A stretch of DNA of 64,000 nucleotides from Saccharospirillum sp. MSK14-1 (GTDB lineage Bacteria; Pseudomonadota; Gammaproteobacteria; Pseudomonadales; Natronospirillaceae), in assembly GCF_003054965.1 (NCBI RefSeq), contig NZ_MIES01000033.1:124001-188000 (forward strand), given 5' to 3'. The notes under the pieces were generated by a model that did no database searches, had not been told where the DNA came from, and saw nothing but the letters and a program-made list of their open reading frames with translations. How positions within the stretch are numbered: position 1 is the stretch's first letter; the number at the start of each line of letters is the position of its first letter. The position numbers were made by a program, and so were the translations under genes. Of the stretch, positions 29,445-38,895 are shown one piece after another.

Positions 29445-30524
29445 GTGTCAGACACCGATTTTTTTCGCCAGTTGGTGGATCATCAGTTCACCGCTGTCAT
29501 CCAGCTGGATGAGACGCTGATCGTTGAACACGTTAACCCGTCAGCGGAGCTGTTGCTGATCCGTTCGGGTAAGCAGGTGCTCGGCCAGCCATTTTATGCG
29601 CTCTTTGTGAACCCGACCGAGATTCGCGAAGTGCTGATGTCGGCGGTTGATGAAGGTACCACGCTGTCGGTGCGTTCGGCGCAGTGGCAGTTGGTGCACC
29701 GTGAAGCCATGACGCTCGATTTCATGGTGACGCCTTATATGGAAGACGAGCAGCTGCATCTGATCGTCGAAATGTTGCCGGCCGATCGCGCCATGCGAAT
29801 CAGTCGCGATGAGGGATTGATCGAACAGACCGAAACCACCCGCCATCTGGTGCGTGGTGTGGCCCATGAAATCAAAAATCCTTTGGGCGGTATTCGCGGC
29901 GCAGCGCAGCTGCTGGCCAGTGAATTGCCCGATGCCTCCTTGCAGGAATACACCCAGGTGATCATCGAGGAGGCCGATCGGCTGCGCAATTTGGTGGATC
30001 GGATGTTGGGCAGCCACCAGGTGCCCAATAAAGTGCCGGTCAATATTCACCAGATTGCTGAGCGGGTGTACTCGTTGCTGAACGTGGAAAGCGGCGATGA
30101 GATCGATCTGGTGCGCGATTACGATCCCAGCATCCCGGACATGGAAGCGGATGAGGCGCAACTGATTCAGGCGGTGTTGAACATCGCCCGCAACGCTCTG
30201 CAGGCGTTACTGGAGAACGACATCGTTAAGCCGACCATCACCCTGCGCACGCGCACGGTGCGGCAATTCACCATCCGCCAGCATCGGTATCGGCTGGTGG
30301 TGCGGCTGGATGTGCTGGACAACGGTCCCGGCATTCCGCCGGAAATGTTGGAGAAGATTTTTTACCCGATGATTTCGGGAAGGCCATCGGGCACTGGACT
30401 GGGATTGTCCATTGCTCAGCAGATTATCAATTATCACGCGGGCGTCATTGAGTGCGATTCGGTACCGGGTTCGACTCGTTTTAGCGTCTATTTACCTTTG
30501 GAGGGGCTCAATGAGCAGTCTTAA
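29445..30524 (+). CDS. glnL: nitrogen regulation sensor histidine kinase NtrB (GlnL)
   Basis: Sensor kinase/phosphatase that, with PII protein, sets the phosphorylation of NtrC in response to nitrogen. The protein has 359 residues: an N-terminal PAS domain (about 10-115), HisKA with phospho-acceptor His141 in VRGVAHEIKNPLGGIRG, and an HATPase domain ending DNGPGIPPEMLEKIFYP and GTGLGLSIAQQI. It starts at GTG 29445 with CAGGAA upstream. It overlaps ntrC by 14 bases. The usual upstream glnA is not next to it here. Confidence 0.95.
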   Translation: MSDTDFFRQLVDHQFTAVIQLDETLIVEHVNPSAELLLIRSGKQVLGQPFYALFVNPTEIREVLMSAVDEGTTLSVRSAQWQLVHREAMTLDFMVTPYMEDEQLHLIVEMLPADRAMRISRDEGLIEQTETTRHLVRGVAHEIKNPLGGIRGAAQLLASELPDASLQEYTQVIIEEADRLRNLVDRMLGSHQVPNKVPVNIHQIAERVYSLLNVESGDEIDLVRDYDPSIPDMEADEAQLIQAVLNIARNALQALLENDIVKPTITLRTRTVRQFTIRQHRYRLVVRLDVLDNGPGIPPEMLEKIFYPMISGRPSGTGLGLSIAQQIINYHAGVIECDSVPGSTRFSVYLPLEGLNEQS

Positions 30525-31938
30525 TCGCGTCTGGATCGTCGACGATGATCGGTCGATTCGCTGGGTACTGGAGCGAGCCTTTGAAAAGCAGGGCATCGAC
30601 AGCCGCAGCTTTGAAACCGGTGAAGCGCTGTTGCGCAAGATCGATCAGGATCCGCCCGATGCCATCATCAGCGATGTGCGCATGGAGGGCATCGACGGCC
30701 TGGAGCTGCTGAGCCGCATTCACGATCATCATCCTCAGGTGCCGGTTATTATCATGACCGCCCATTCCGACCTGGACAGCGCGGTGGCGTCGTTCCAGGG
30801 CGGTGCATTCGAATATCTGCCCAAGCCGTTCGATGTAGAAGAAGCCGTCTCGCTGGTCGAGCGTGCCATTGAGCACACCCGCCAAAAACAGGCGTCGGCC
30901 GAGCCAGCGCCGGCCTTGGGTAACACCGAAATCATCGGTGAAGCGCCGGCGATGCAGGAAGTGTTTCGTGCCATCGGCCGCCTCTCGCAATCGAACATCA
31001 CCGTCTTAATCAATGGCGAATCCGGTACCGGTAAAGAGCTGGTGGCGCATGCGCTGCACCGCCACAGCCCCCGTCGGGAAAGTCCTTTTATTGCCTTGAA
31101 TATGGCGGCCATTCCGCGCGACTTGATGGAATCGGAGCTTTTTGGGCACGAAAAGGGTGCCTTTACCGGCGCTCAGGGCCAGCGCCGCGGACGCTTTGAG
31201 CAGGCCGATGGCGGTACCTTATTTCTTGATGAAATCGGCGACATGCCGGCCGAAACCCAGACTCGATTGCTGCGCGTGCTGGCCGATGGCGAGTTTTACC
31301 GCGTCGGTGGCCACACGGCGGTTAAAGTCGATGTGCGCATCATTGCCGCGACGCACCAAAACCTGGAACACCTGGTAAAAGAAGGCCGTTTCCGCGAAGA
31401 CTTGTTCCATCGCCTGAACGTCATTCGCATCCATCTGCCGCGTCTGGCGGATCGGCGTGAAGACATTCCGCGTCTGCTCGAATTCTTCCTGCATAAAGCC
31501 GCCGAAGAACTGGGCGTGGAACCGAAAACGCTGCGTCCGGAAACCGAAACTTATTTAAGCCGGCTCGACTGGCCAGGCAACGTCCGCCAGCTGGAAAACA
31601 CCTGCCGCTGGATCACCGTGATGGCGTCCGGTCGCGAAGTGCTGGTGTCGGATTTACCGCCAGAGCTGCTCGATGAAACCCAGGCGCCGGTCGCCAGCGA
31701 AAACTGGGAACAGGCGCTGCGCAACTGGGCCGACCGTGAACTGGCCCGTGGAGAACGCCGTTTGCTCGATAACGCCGTACCGAGCTTCGAGCGCATCATG
31801 ATCGAAACCGCACTCAAGCACACCGCCGGCCGCCGTCGCGACGCCGCCGAATTGCTCGGCTGGGGCCGCAATACGCTGACCCGTAAGATCAAAGAATTGG
31901 ACATGGAGATGGAATCGCCGGTCGAAGAAGACGACTGA
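30511..31938 (+). CDS. glnG: nitrogen regulation response regulator NtrC (GlnG)
   Basis: Sigma-54-dependent activator of nitrogen-limitation genes, 475 residues. The receiver domain has the acidic pocket VDDDRS and phospho-acceptor Asp55; the AAA+ domain has Walker A GESGTGKE, the sigma-54 contact loop GAFTGA and Walker [11 protein letters not shown]; the C-terminal Fis-type helix-turn-helix is [19 protein letters not shown]. The ATG at 30511 follows GGAGGGG and lies inside the end of ntrB, so the two are translationally coupled. Confidence 0.96.
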   Translation: MSSLNRVWIVDDDRSIRWVLERAFEKQGIDSRSFETGEALLRKIDQDPPDAIISDVRMEGIDGLELLSRIHDHHPQVPVIIMTAHSDLDSAVASFQGGAFEYLPKPFDVEEAVSLVERAIEHTRQKQASAEPAPALGNTEIIGEAPAMQEVFRAIGRLSQSNITVLINGESGTGKELVAHALHRHSPRRESPFIALNMAAIPRDLMESELFGHEKGAFTGAQGQRRGRFEQADGGTLFLDEIGDMPAETQTRLLRVLADGEFYRVGGHTAVKVDVRIIAATHQNLEHLVKEGRFREDLFHRLNVIRIHLPRLADRREDIPRLLEFFLHKAAEELGVEPKTLRPETETYLSRLDWPGNVRQLENTCRWITVMASGREVLVSDLPPELLDETQAPVASENWEQALRNWADRELARGERRLLDNAVPSFERIMIETALKHTAGRRRDAAELLGWGRNTLTRKIKELDMEMESPVEEDD

Positions 31939-31959
31939 GCGCCATAACCCTGGCCGAAA

Positions 31960-32001
31960 GCCTCCAGTGACATGCACTCTTGCTGGGAATGCACTGGAGG
32001 C
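31960..32001. other. 10-bp inverted repeat in the argG upstream region
   Basis: GCCTCCAGTG at 31960-31969 pairs perfectly with CACTGGAGGC at 31992-32001. The 22-base interval contains one copy of ATGCACT, and a second copy spans the right arm. It could be the ntrC terminator (no T-tract), or a regulator site, since a possible argG promoter (TGGAGG, 17 bases, TAGAAT at 32018-32023) overlaps the right arm. Confidence 0.4.
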
Positions 32002-32066
32002 CAGCCCGCCAAGGCCGTAGAATAGGGCGCCTTTCTTACCGCCTGTAACAAGCCCTGGGAGCAATC

Positions 32067-33290
32067 ATGTCCGATATTAAGAAGGTCGTTCTGGCCTACT
32101 CCGGTGGCCTCGACACCTCCGTCATCGCCAAATGGATTCAGGAAACCTACAACTGCGAGGTCGTCACCTTTACGGCCGATATCGGCCAGGGTGAAGAAGT
32201 TGAACCGGCGCGCGCCAAAGCGCAGGCGCTGGGCATCAAGGAAATCTACATCGACGACCTGCGCGAAGAATTTGTGCGCGACTACGTCTACCCCATGTTC
32301 CGCGCCAACACCATCTACGAAGGCGAATACCTGCTGGGCACTTCCATCGCCCGTCCGCTGATCGCCAAACGCCTCATCGAAATCGCTAACGAAACCGGTG
32401 CCGATGCCATCGCCCACGGCGCTACCGGTAAAGGCAACGACCAGGTGCGTTTCGAACTTGGCGCCTACGCGCTGAAGCCGGGTGTGAAAGTGATCGCGCC
32501 TTGGCGTGAGTGGGATTTGAACTCGCGTGAAAAGCTGATGGCCTATTGCGAAGAGCATTCCATCCCGGTCGACTTCAACAAGAAAGGCAAAAAATCGCCT
32601 TACTCCATGGACGCCAACCTGCTGCACATTTCATACGAAGGCGGCATTCTGGAAGATCCCTGGGCGGAAGCGGAAGAAGACATGTGGCGCTGGTCGGTCA
32701 GTCCGGAAGCGGCACCCGACAGCCCGACCTACCTGGAACTCACCTACGAGAAAGGCGACATCGTCGCCATCGACGGCAAAGCCATGAGCCCGGCCGAAGT
32801 GCTGGCCTACCTGAACAAGGTCGGCGGCGACAACGGCATTGGCCGTCTGGACATTGTCGAAAACCGTTACGTTGGCATGAAGTCACGTGGCTGTTATGAA
32901 ACGCCCGGCGGCACCATCATGCTCAAGGCGCACCGTGCGATCGAATCCATCACCCTTGACCGCGAAGTGGCGCACCTTAAAGACGAGCTGATGCCCAAGT
33001 ACGCCGAAGTCATCTACAACGGCTACTGGTGGAGCCCGGAACGCCGCATGCTGCAGGAAATGATCGACGCCTCTCAGGAAACCGTGAACGGCAACGTGCG
33101 CGTTAAGCTGTACAAAGGCAATGTCATCATCGCCGGTCGTCAATCCGACGACAGCCTGTTTGACGAAAGCATTGCTACCTTCGAAGACGACGCCGGTGCC
33201 TACGATCAAAAAGACGCCGAAGGCTTTATCAAACTGAACGCCTTGCGCATGCGCATTGCCGCCAGCAAAGGCCGCAGCCCGCTGAAATAA
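32067..33290 (+). CDS. argG: argininosuccinate synthase
   Basis: Joins citrulline and aspartate with ATP to make argininosuccinate in arginine biosynthesis. The protein has 407 residues, the type I length. The N-terminal ATP loop is [28 protein letters not shown] and the [12 protein letters not shown] segment contact substrates. It is monocistronic with a strong terminator. It lies downstream of ntrC, with 128 bases between, so nitrogen control is possible but not shown. Confidence 0.97.
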   Translation: MSDIKKVVLAYSGGLDTSVIAKWIQETYNCEVVTFTADIGQGEEVEPARAKAQALGIKEIYIDDLREEFVRDYVYPMFRANTIYEGEYLLGTSIARPLIAKRLIEIANETGADAIAHGATGKGNDQVRFELGAYALKPGVKVIAPWREWDLNSREKLMAYCEEHSIPVDFNKKGKKSPYSMDANLLHISYEGGILEDPWAEAEEDMWRWSVSPEAAPDSPTYLELTYEKGDIVAIDGKAMSPAEVLAYLNKVGGDNGIGRLDIVENRYVGMKSRGCYETPGGTIMLKAHRAIESITLDREVAHLKDELMPKYAEVIYNGYWWSPERRMLQEMIDASQETVNGNVRVKLYKGNVIIAGRQSDDSLFDESIATFEDDAGAYDQKDAEGFIKLNALRMRIAASKGRSPLK

Positions 33291-33303
33291 TAATTGGGTT
33301 GGG

Positions 33304-33337
33304 AAAAAAAGGGCCGCAGATCGCGGCCCTTTTTTTG
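33304..33337. terminator. bidirectional intrinsic terminator (argG / membrane protein)
   Basis: GGGCCGC at 33311-33317 pairs with GCGGCCC at 33323-33329 around a five-base loop, with seven A before and a run of T after. It serves both converging genes. Confidence 0.93.
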
Positions 33338-33354
33338 TTCATGCATTGGCTGGT

Positions 33355-34509
33355 TTATTTGGCATCGTCGTGCAAATACAGATCGGTATTTTTACCGACC
33401 AATTTACCCGCCCAAATCAGAAACACCCACACCAATAAACCGAACGGCAGATAACCGAAATAACCCACCAGTGGCATATCGGAAAAGATATGAATGACGT
33501 TCACAAAGGGCACGTCGTATTGCCAGTAATGCGGGTTGGTTGGGTAGCCGAGATCGGGGCGGACGCTGCCGTAGTTCCACATTTCCCAGAAGAAACCGTT
33601 GCACAGTGATGCCAGCGCAATCAGTAAGGTGGGCGACCAATCGCCTTTGGCCATTGACGCAAAGGGTGTCCAGAGATTCAACCGCTGCATCATGCCGATG
33701 ATCACCGCCATCGGGCCGATCCAGATGCTCCAGAACATGCCAAAGGGGAAGAACACCAACAGGGTAATTACAATGACGCCAAAGATGATCAGGGTGTTGC
33801 CTTTGACCGTCCATTGGGGACCGTTCTGGAAACGCGCCACCAGCTTGGGAAAGCTGTTGAGCAAATTGAACCACTGCATAATGGCCGGCCAGACGGTACT
33901 GTAGGCGACCAGATACATGCACACGATCTGGGCATGTGGCAGCTCTTCCATATGGCCGTTGGGGTAATACCAGTTCGATTGCACGAAGAAGTTATAGAAC
34001 TCGAAATAGCCCCAGCCAACAACCGATGTAATGGCACTGAACGCCATTAATCCCGGCTTGGTGGCGAGCAGAGATTTGCCATCGTTCTGTCGATAGTTAA
34101 TGCCATCGAGCATAACGATAAAGCCCCACCACATCGGGCTGAAGGCGTAATACACCAGGGTGCCCAGCGCCGGCGGACGGGCCCACATCAGCCACCAGAA
34201 AAACAGCATCACTGCACCGCCAGCCCAGAACCACCAGGGCAGGGCTTTTTTACCCGGCGCCGGAACGGGTTCGCTGCCCGCAAAACCAAAACGTTTGGGA
34301 ATGATATAGACGGCGGCGATTAGAATGGCGATGGCCGAGACGGCAATGAAATAGAACAGATTAAACCCTGGCGTACCCTCAACCTGTATTGGCGGGAAGA
34401 TGCCAAAACTCGGCGGCAGATGCGTCGGGTAGGCAAACCAGGCCGCGGCGAGGGGGACCAGAAACGTCAGGAGCATCGGCCAGATCAGTGACCACTTCGA
34501 AGCGTTCAT
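33355..34509 (-). CDS. uncharacterised tryptophan-rich polytopic membrane protein
   Basis: Protein of 384 residues with about ten hydrophobic segments and many tryptophans (for example PWWFWAGGAVMLFFWWLMW and FFWEMWNYGSVRPDLGYP). I do not recognise the family and see no transporter, kinase or protease motif. Conserved-looking polar islands include GDWSPTLLIALASLCNGFFW and a loop with YPTNPHYWQYDVPF, which could form an active or binding site at the membrane face. The ATG at 34509 has AAAGGAAAG upstream. It is monocistronic, between argG and the hybrid kinase. Confidence 0.75.
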   Translation of the reverse strand: MNASKWSLIWPMLLTFLVPLAAAWFAYPTHLPPSFGIFPPIQVEGTPGFNLFYFIAVSAIAILIAAVYIIPKRFGFAGSEPVPAPGKKALPWWFWAGGAVMLFFWWLMWARPPALGTLVYYAFSPMWWGFIVMLDGINYRQNDGKSLLATKPGLMAFSAITSVVGWGYFEFYNFFVQSNWYYPNGHMEELPHAQIVCMYLVAYSTVWPAIMQWFNLLNSFPKLVARFQNGPQWTVKGNTLIIFGVIVITLLVFFPFGMFWSIWIGPMAVIIGMMQRLNLWTPFASMAKGDWSPTLLIALASLCNGFFWEMWNYGSVRPDLGYPTNPHYWQYDVPFVNVIHIFSDMPLVGYFGYLPFGLLVWVFLIWAGKLVGKNTDLYLHDDAK

Positions 34510-34546
34510 AGACTTTCCTTTTCAAAGGTTACATCCCAGTCAGACT

Positions 34547-37177
34547 TCAGCGTTTGCTGAGTGAATCCGACCACTTCAATAACATGCGTTTTAATTCTTC
34601 CAATTTGATCGGCTTGACCAATACGTCATTCATACCAGCCGAGCGGCAGTTATCCAAGTCATGATCAGAGGCGTTGGCGGTAAAGGCAATAACCGGGTTG
34701 CGAAAGCCTTGCTGGCGCAGGTGACGAGTGGCTTCCAGGCCGTCAATGATGGGCATCTGTACATCCATCAGCACCACATCGGGCACGTTGGAGCCAATAT
34801 ACCGAATGGCCTCTTCGGGTCGTTCAAAGCCAGCACAGTCGACGTTCAGCCGGCGCAACATGCCCATCAGTACTTTCAGATTCACCACATTGTCGTCAAC
34901 GGCGACAATCTGCATCTGACTGAGCAGCCGATTGATTTGTTCTGGCGGTTCGATTGCCGTTGGTGCTTCCAGCAGGTGTGCCAGCCCCATGCGCGCGTAA
35001 GGGAGCAGTTCTATATCGAGGCTGTCGTTGTTGTGGTCGGATCCACTGGCGTTGCGCAGGTACCATTTAACCGCAGCGCCGGTATCGCTAAGCCGTTCGT
35101 GCAGCAGCGGGTCAAAATCTTCAGCAATGATCAGCCACAGCTGGTTGTCGGGAAACGTATCCGGCAACTGAGTCATGTTCAATTGCACGGACGGTGCAAT
35201 ACCGAAACGCGTCAAATCCTGTTGGATAAGTTGAGCCAGTTCATCGCTTTGATAAATCAGGCCCAGGGGTTTGGTCTGGGTCTGGGGTGTGCTGAACGGG
35301 CCGACATCCGGCAGGCGGAAATAAAAGTCGCTGCCTTGACCGGGCACACTGTTGGCACCCAGATCACTGCCCATTAAGTTAACCAGTTTGGAGGCGATGT
35401 GCAGGCCTAAACCGGTGCCACCATAACGGCGCGCGATGGACGCATCAGCCTGAGTAAACGCAGAAAAAACGCTCTGTAATTTGTCAGCATCGATGCCAAT
35501 GCCCGTATCGCTGACATGGAATTCTAAATGTTGGTTATCGACGGGCCGAATGCTCAGGCGGATTTCACCTTGCTCGGTGAATTTGAAGGCGTTGCTGAGC
35601 AGGTTGGCGAGAACCTGTTTGATGCGATTTTCATCGCCGATCAGATTTCTTGGCACTTGCGTATCGACATCAATACTGAGTCGAACGCGATCGCGATTGA
35701 ACGAGTTGCTGTAAAGACCGCCCAGTTCGTCAAGCGCCACATCAAGATCAAATTCTTCGTGTACCAGCCCCAGTTGATTGGCGTTTAATTTCGCCAGATC
35801 GAGTATGTCGTTGATCAAATACAGCAGAAAATTGGAGGAGGTATGAATGGCTTGAATGTGACGTTGCACTCGGGTCGGTAGACTGTATTGGTCGATGAGT
35901 TCCACTGAGCCTTGGATGGCATTGAGTGGCGTGCGTAATTCATGGCTGACGTTCGCCAGAAAACGTTCTTTAGTTTCCAGTGCCTGGTTGGCAGCCAGCA
36001 AGGCTTCTTGGGTGGCAAAAAGTCCGGCTTCCTTTTCGCGATACACCATGCCGACCTGATGACTGATCACCAGGGATAACAAGATAACTTCAATGGCAAC
36101 GGCAAAGAGGCCAACGTGCTCGACAAAGAGCGTCTCAGCGTAAGGCCAGGTGGAAACCGCAATGGACATCAGACCAGGAATAAAGAAGGCGATGTTGGCA
36201 ACAAGGTAATAGCGCGATGTTCGATTGCCTTGTATCAATCGAGTAACGCCAGCGCTGATGCCATAAAGCGCAAACAAACCCACGCCATAGCGTGCCAGTT
36301 CCAGTGACCAGTTGGGTTGCAGCAGCGCGATGATCCAGAACACCACAAAGAGCGCAATAATGCCCTGACCGATATGATAAAGAATGCGCGAGGTGTAGCG
36401 ATTGATGTTCAGTAACACCATTACGAATGCGATGTAGGCCGGGTTTGAGGCAGCAACAATAGGGATGCTGATCAGGTAGAAATTCTGAATTTGAAACAGG
36501 TCGGAAAAAACCAGTAAGGCTGCGCCGTTATAGACAAAATTACCCCAGATAAAAATGGCGTAAAAAACGTCACCCATTCGCCGTCGGCTGAACCCTAAAA
36601 CGACGTAGTAAATACCCATCGAGAAAAAGATGCCCATGCCTGCCATGGTGATGGCATTGCCAATTTTGATGGACTGCATGTAGCCGTTGAACGGGAAGAG
36701 GTGAGGCTCGGGTTCGCCAATATAGAAGGGGCTGTCTAGTCGAGTAACAACCTGATAACGACCCGCTGGTAATTCCATGACTTGTCCGTGTCGCAGAAAG
36801 ATAGGATTGCGGGTTTCGCTTTGAATGCCGCCTTCGTATTCCGCAACCAGTTCGTCATTGTCGTTGAATATCCAGTGTCGATAACGACCGATAACTGACG
36901 AGTTGCGGAAGTCCAAAACAGTGTGAATCGGCTGATCCGATTGCAGCGTCATCAAATGCCAATCGACGCCGCCATCCCAGCGGATGGTCAGGTCGGTCTG
37001 GTAACTGCGCAGCGTTTGCGCATCGAGCGGCTGCGCTTGCCAGTCAGCGGGTACCGATAGCCAATAGCTGCGTGTATCTGGGGTTTGTACGTCGGCCCGG
37101 AGTGTAGACGGGAGCATTGCTGCAGACAGCAGAAACCACAGAACGAGCCAAAAACGAATAACTGAACACGGTGCCAC
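34547..37177 (-). CDS. hybrid sensor histidine kinase with 7TM-DISM sensor
   Basis: Membrane hybrid kinase of 876 residues. Order: N-terminal signal-like helix, a periplasmic 7TMR-DISM extracellular type 2-like domain (about 30-160), seven transmembrane helices (about 175-375), HisKA with His412 in FLANVSHELRTPLNAI, HATPase (NLLSNAFKFTEQG, DTGIGI, GGTGLGLHIA), and a C-terminal receiver with Asp805 in VVLMDVQMPIIDG. I chose GTG 37177 as start: it gives a clean signal sequence and leaves a 118-base promoter gap to the divergent methyltransferase. The frame is open further upstream to 37297. No cognate output regulator adjoins it. Confidence 0.87.
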   Translation of the reverse strand: MAPCSVIRFWLVLWFLLSAAMLPSTLRADVQTPDTRSYWLSVPADWQAQPLDAQTLRSYQTDLTIRWDGGVDWHLMTLQSDQPIHTVLDFRNSSVIGRYRHWIFNDNDELVAEYEGGIQSETRNPIFLRHGQVMELPAGRYQVVTRLDSPFYIGEPEPHLFPFNGYMQSIKIGNAITMAGMGIFFSMGIYYVVLGFSRRRMGDVFYAIFIWGNFVYNGAALLVFSDLFQIQNFYLISIPIVAASNPAYIAFVMVLLNINRYTSRILYHIGQGIIALFVVFWIIALLQPNWSLELARYGVGLFALYGISAGVTRLIQGNRTSRYYLVANIAFFIPGLMSIAVSTWPYAETLFVEHVGLFAVAIEVILLSLVISHQVGMVYREKEAGLFATQEALLAANQALETKERFLANVSHELRTPLNAIQGSVELIDQYSLPTRVQRHIQAIHTSSNFLLYLINDILDLAKLNANQLGLVHEEFDLDVALDELGGLYSNSFNRDRVRLSIDVDTQVPRNLIGDENRIKQVLANLLSNAFKFTEQGEIRLSIRPVDNQHLEFHVSDTGIGIDADKLQSVFSAFTQADASIARRYGGTGLGLHIASKLVNLMGSDLGANSVPGQGSDFYFRLPDVGPFSTPQTQTKPLGLIYQSDELAQLIQQDLTRFGIAPSVQLNMTQLPDTFPDNQLWLIIAEDFDPLLHERLSDTGAAVKWYLRNASGSDHNNDSLDIELLPYARMGLAHLLEAPTAIEPPEQINRLLSQMQIVAVDDNVVNLKVLMGMLRRLNVDCAGFERPEEAIRYIGSNVPDVVLMDVQMPIIDGLEATRHLRQQGFRNPVIAFTANASDHDLDNCRSAGMNDVLVKPIKLEELKRMLLKWSDSLSKR

Positions 37178-37295
37178 GATGATGATGTTCCCTTTGTTAC
37201 CCCAAGTCAGCCAACCCGACCGGAGTTGCGCGACATTGGCGCTGACACCGGACTCCTTGGTAGCCTTATATGACTTGTCAGAAGTTACGTTAAGC

Positions 37296-37994
37296 ATGGT
37301 TGATATTGATCACCAAATTCCAGCCCTGGGGGCGCATAAATGTCCGCTGTGTGGTGCAACGCAAGCATTACACTGGCACCGTCGAGGCGAACGCGATTAC
37401 TGGTGTTGCCAACGTTGCCAGCTCGTTAGCGTGCCTGTTCAGCAGCATGTTTCGGCCGAACTGGAAAAGGCTGAATACGATCGACATGAAAACACTCTAG
37501 ACGACGTTGGCTATCGTCGCTTCTTAGGTCGCACTTTTTATACGATCACTGATCGAATGCCACCAGGCTGTCAGGGTCTGGACTTCGGCTGCGGGCCGGG
37601 TCCTGCTTTAGCCGCCATGCTTGAAGAAGCAGGATATCCGGTTGCGCTATATGATCTTTACTATCGGCCAGATAGCGAAGTTTTACAGCGCCGTTTCCAT
37701 TTTATTACCTTGACTGAGGTGATAGAGCACCTGGCCGAGCCCGCAAAAGTGCTGTCACAGTTATGGCAACAGCTGTTGCCGGGCGGCCTGTTGGTGATCC
37801 AGACACAGCAGGTGAGAGACCAGGCGGCGTTTCGACAATGGCGTTACATTCACGACCCCACTCATATTGCGTTCTATGCCCCGGCAACCTTCCGCTGGAT
37901 GGCGCAATGGCTGGAGGCGGCCGATTTAGAAATTGTCACAGCCGATGTCGTGGCTTTACGTAAAGCCGGAGCCTTGGGCGATGAATCAGCTTGA
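37296..37994 (+). CDS. class I SAM-dependent methyltransferase with N-terminal zinc ribbon
   Basis: Protein of 232 residues. Residues 17-40 hold a CPLCG and a CQRC pair, a four-cysteine zinc ribbon. The methyltransferase core follows: GLDFGCGPGPALAAML is the SAM-binding motif I, TLTEVIEHLAEP is motif II and LLPGGLLVIQTQQV motif III. Such proteins act on diverse substrates; the target is unknown. The ATG at 37296 has no strong ribosome-binding site. Its end overlaps the start of the fructosamine-kinase gene by 14 bases, so they are coupled. Confidence 0.85.
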   Translation: MVDIDHQIPALGAHKCPLCGATQALHWHRRGERDYWCCQRCQLVSVPVQQHVSAELEKAEYDRHENTLDDVGYRRFLGRTFYTITDRMPPGCQGLDFGCGPGPALAAMLEEAGYPVALYDLYYRPDSEVLQRRFHFITLTEVIEHLAEPAKVLSQLWQQLLPGGLLVIQTQQVRDQAAFRQWRYIHDPTHIAFYAPATFRWMAQWLEAADLEIVTADVVALRKAGALGDESA

Positions 37995-38748
37995 ACGCCA
38001 ACGTTTGCCCGACGGCCAGACGGTGCTGGTCAAGCGCAATGCCGCTGCGCCCGACGATTTTTACGCCGCCGAGGCAGCCGGTCTTCAGGCATTGGCCGAT
38101 ACCGGATGGCGGGTTCCTAAGGTTGTTTCGGTTGCCCGCCATCGTCTGGTCATAGAGGCCATTGAGTTGGGGCGGCCGCAGTCTGACAGTTGGCAGCAAG
38201 CCGGTCGCCAGCTGGCACAGCAGCATCGTTGTGTGGCTGAGCGTTTTGGGTTCTCGCTCGACACCTTTTGTGGTGATAGTCGCCAGGCCAATGACTGGTG
38301 TGACGACGGTGGGGTGTTTTATCAACAGCAGCGCTATAAGCCTCAGGTGCAGCGTGCTCGTGACGCCGGTTTATTGAGTACCCGCGAGGTGCAGTCGATC
38401 GAGCGATTGGTCGATCGGTTGCCAAGCTGGTTGCCACCCCAATCACCGGCGTTGCTGCACGGTGATCTGTGGTCGGGCAATCTGCTGTTTGATCGTTCTG
38501 GTGAGCCGGTGATGATCGATCCGGCCTGCTATTACGGCTGGCCGGAAGCGGATTTGGCCATGACCCACGCCTTTGGCGGTTTTGCCCCGGAGTTTTACCG
38601 AGCCTATCAGGCCGAAAGCCCGTTATTGTCTGGCTTTTAAGAGCGCATACCGCTGTACAACCTGTACCACTGGCTGAACCATCTGAACCTGTTCGGTGCG
38701 GTCTACCATCGTGCGGTGATGAGCGTTGTCGATCGCTACCTGGGTTGA
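37981..38748 (+). pseudogene. fructosamine kinase family gene interrupted by one in-frame stop
   Basis: Resembles bacterial ketoamine kinases (YniA/fructosamine-3-kinase), which phosphorylate sugar adducts on amines so that they fall off proteins. The kinase motif LLHGDLWSGNLLFD and the metal/DFG-like IDPACYYGWPEADLAM are intact. TAA at 38638-38640 ends the frame after 219 residues, right after LLSGF. The same frame then continues with ERIPLYNLYHWLNHLNLFG, the normal C-terminal block of the family, to a TGA at 38746-38748. One substitution (for example GAA, AAA or CAA to TAA) explains it; sequencing error or readthrough cannot be excluded. It overlaps the methyltransferase upstream. Confidence 0.8.
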
Positions 38749-38895
38749 GCCGGATTTATACGGCCATCGCCGCTATTGTGTGGTTCTGCCAGTCGAAAAA
38801 AGCCCGCCAGTCGGGTATCCTCAGCCGTCCGGGTGAGCGTCTGCCACCCGTTTCACCTTTGACTCCAAACTTTGACTCGAAACAACAGGAATCCG

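Noticed and set aside
31551-32627. 358-codon frame on the minus strand over ntrC and argG
   Set aside because: It spans parts of two well-supported genes on the other strand and shows no recognisable motif.
37177-37297. Extended N-terminus for the hybrid kinase from ATG 37297
   Set aside because: It would overlap the start of the divergent methyltransferase, precede the signal helix with 40 unconserved residues, and leave no promoter space.
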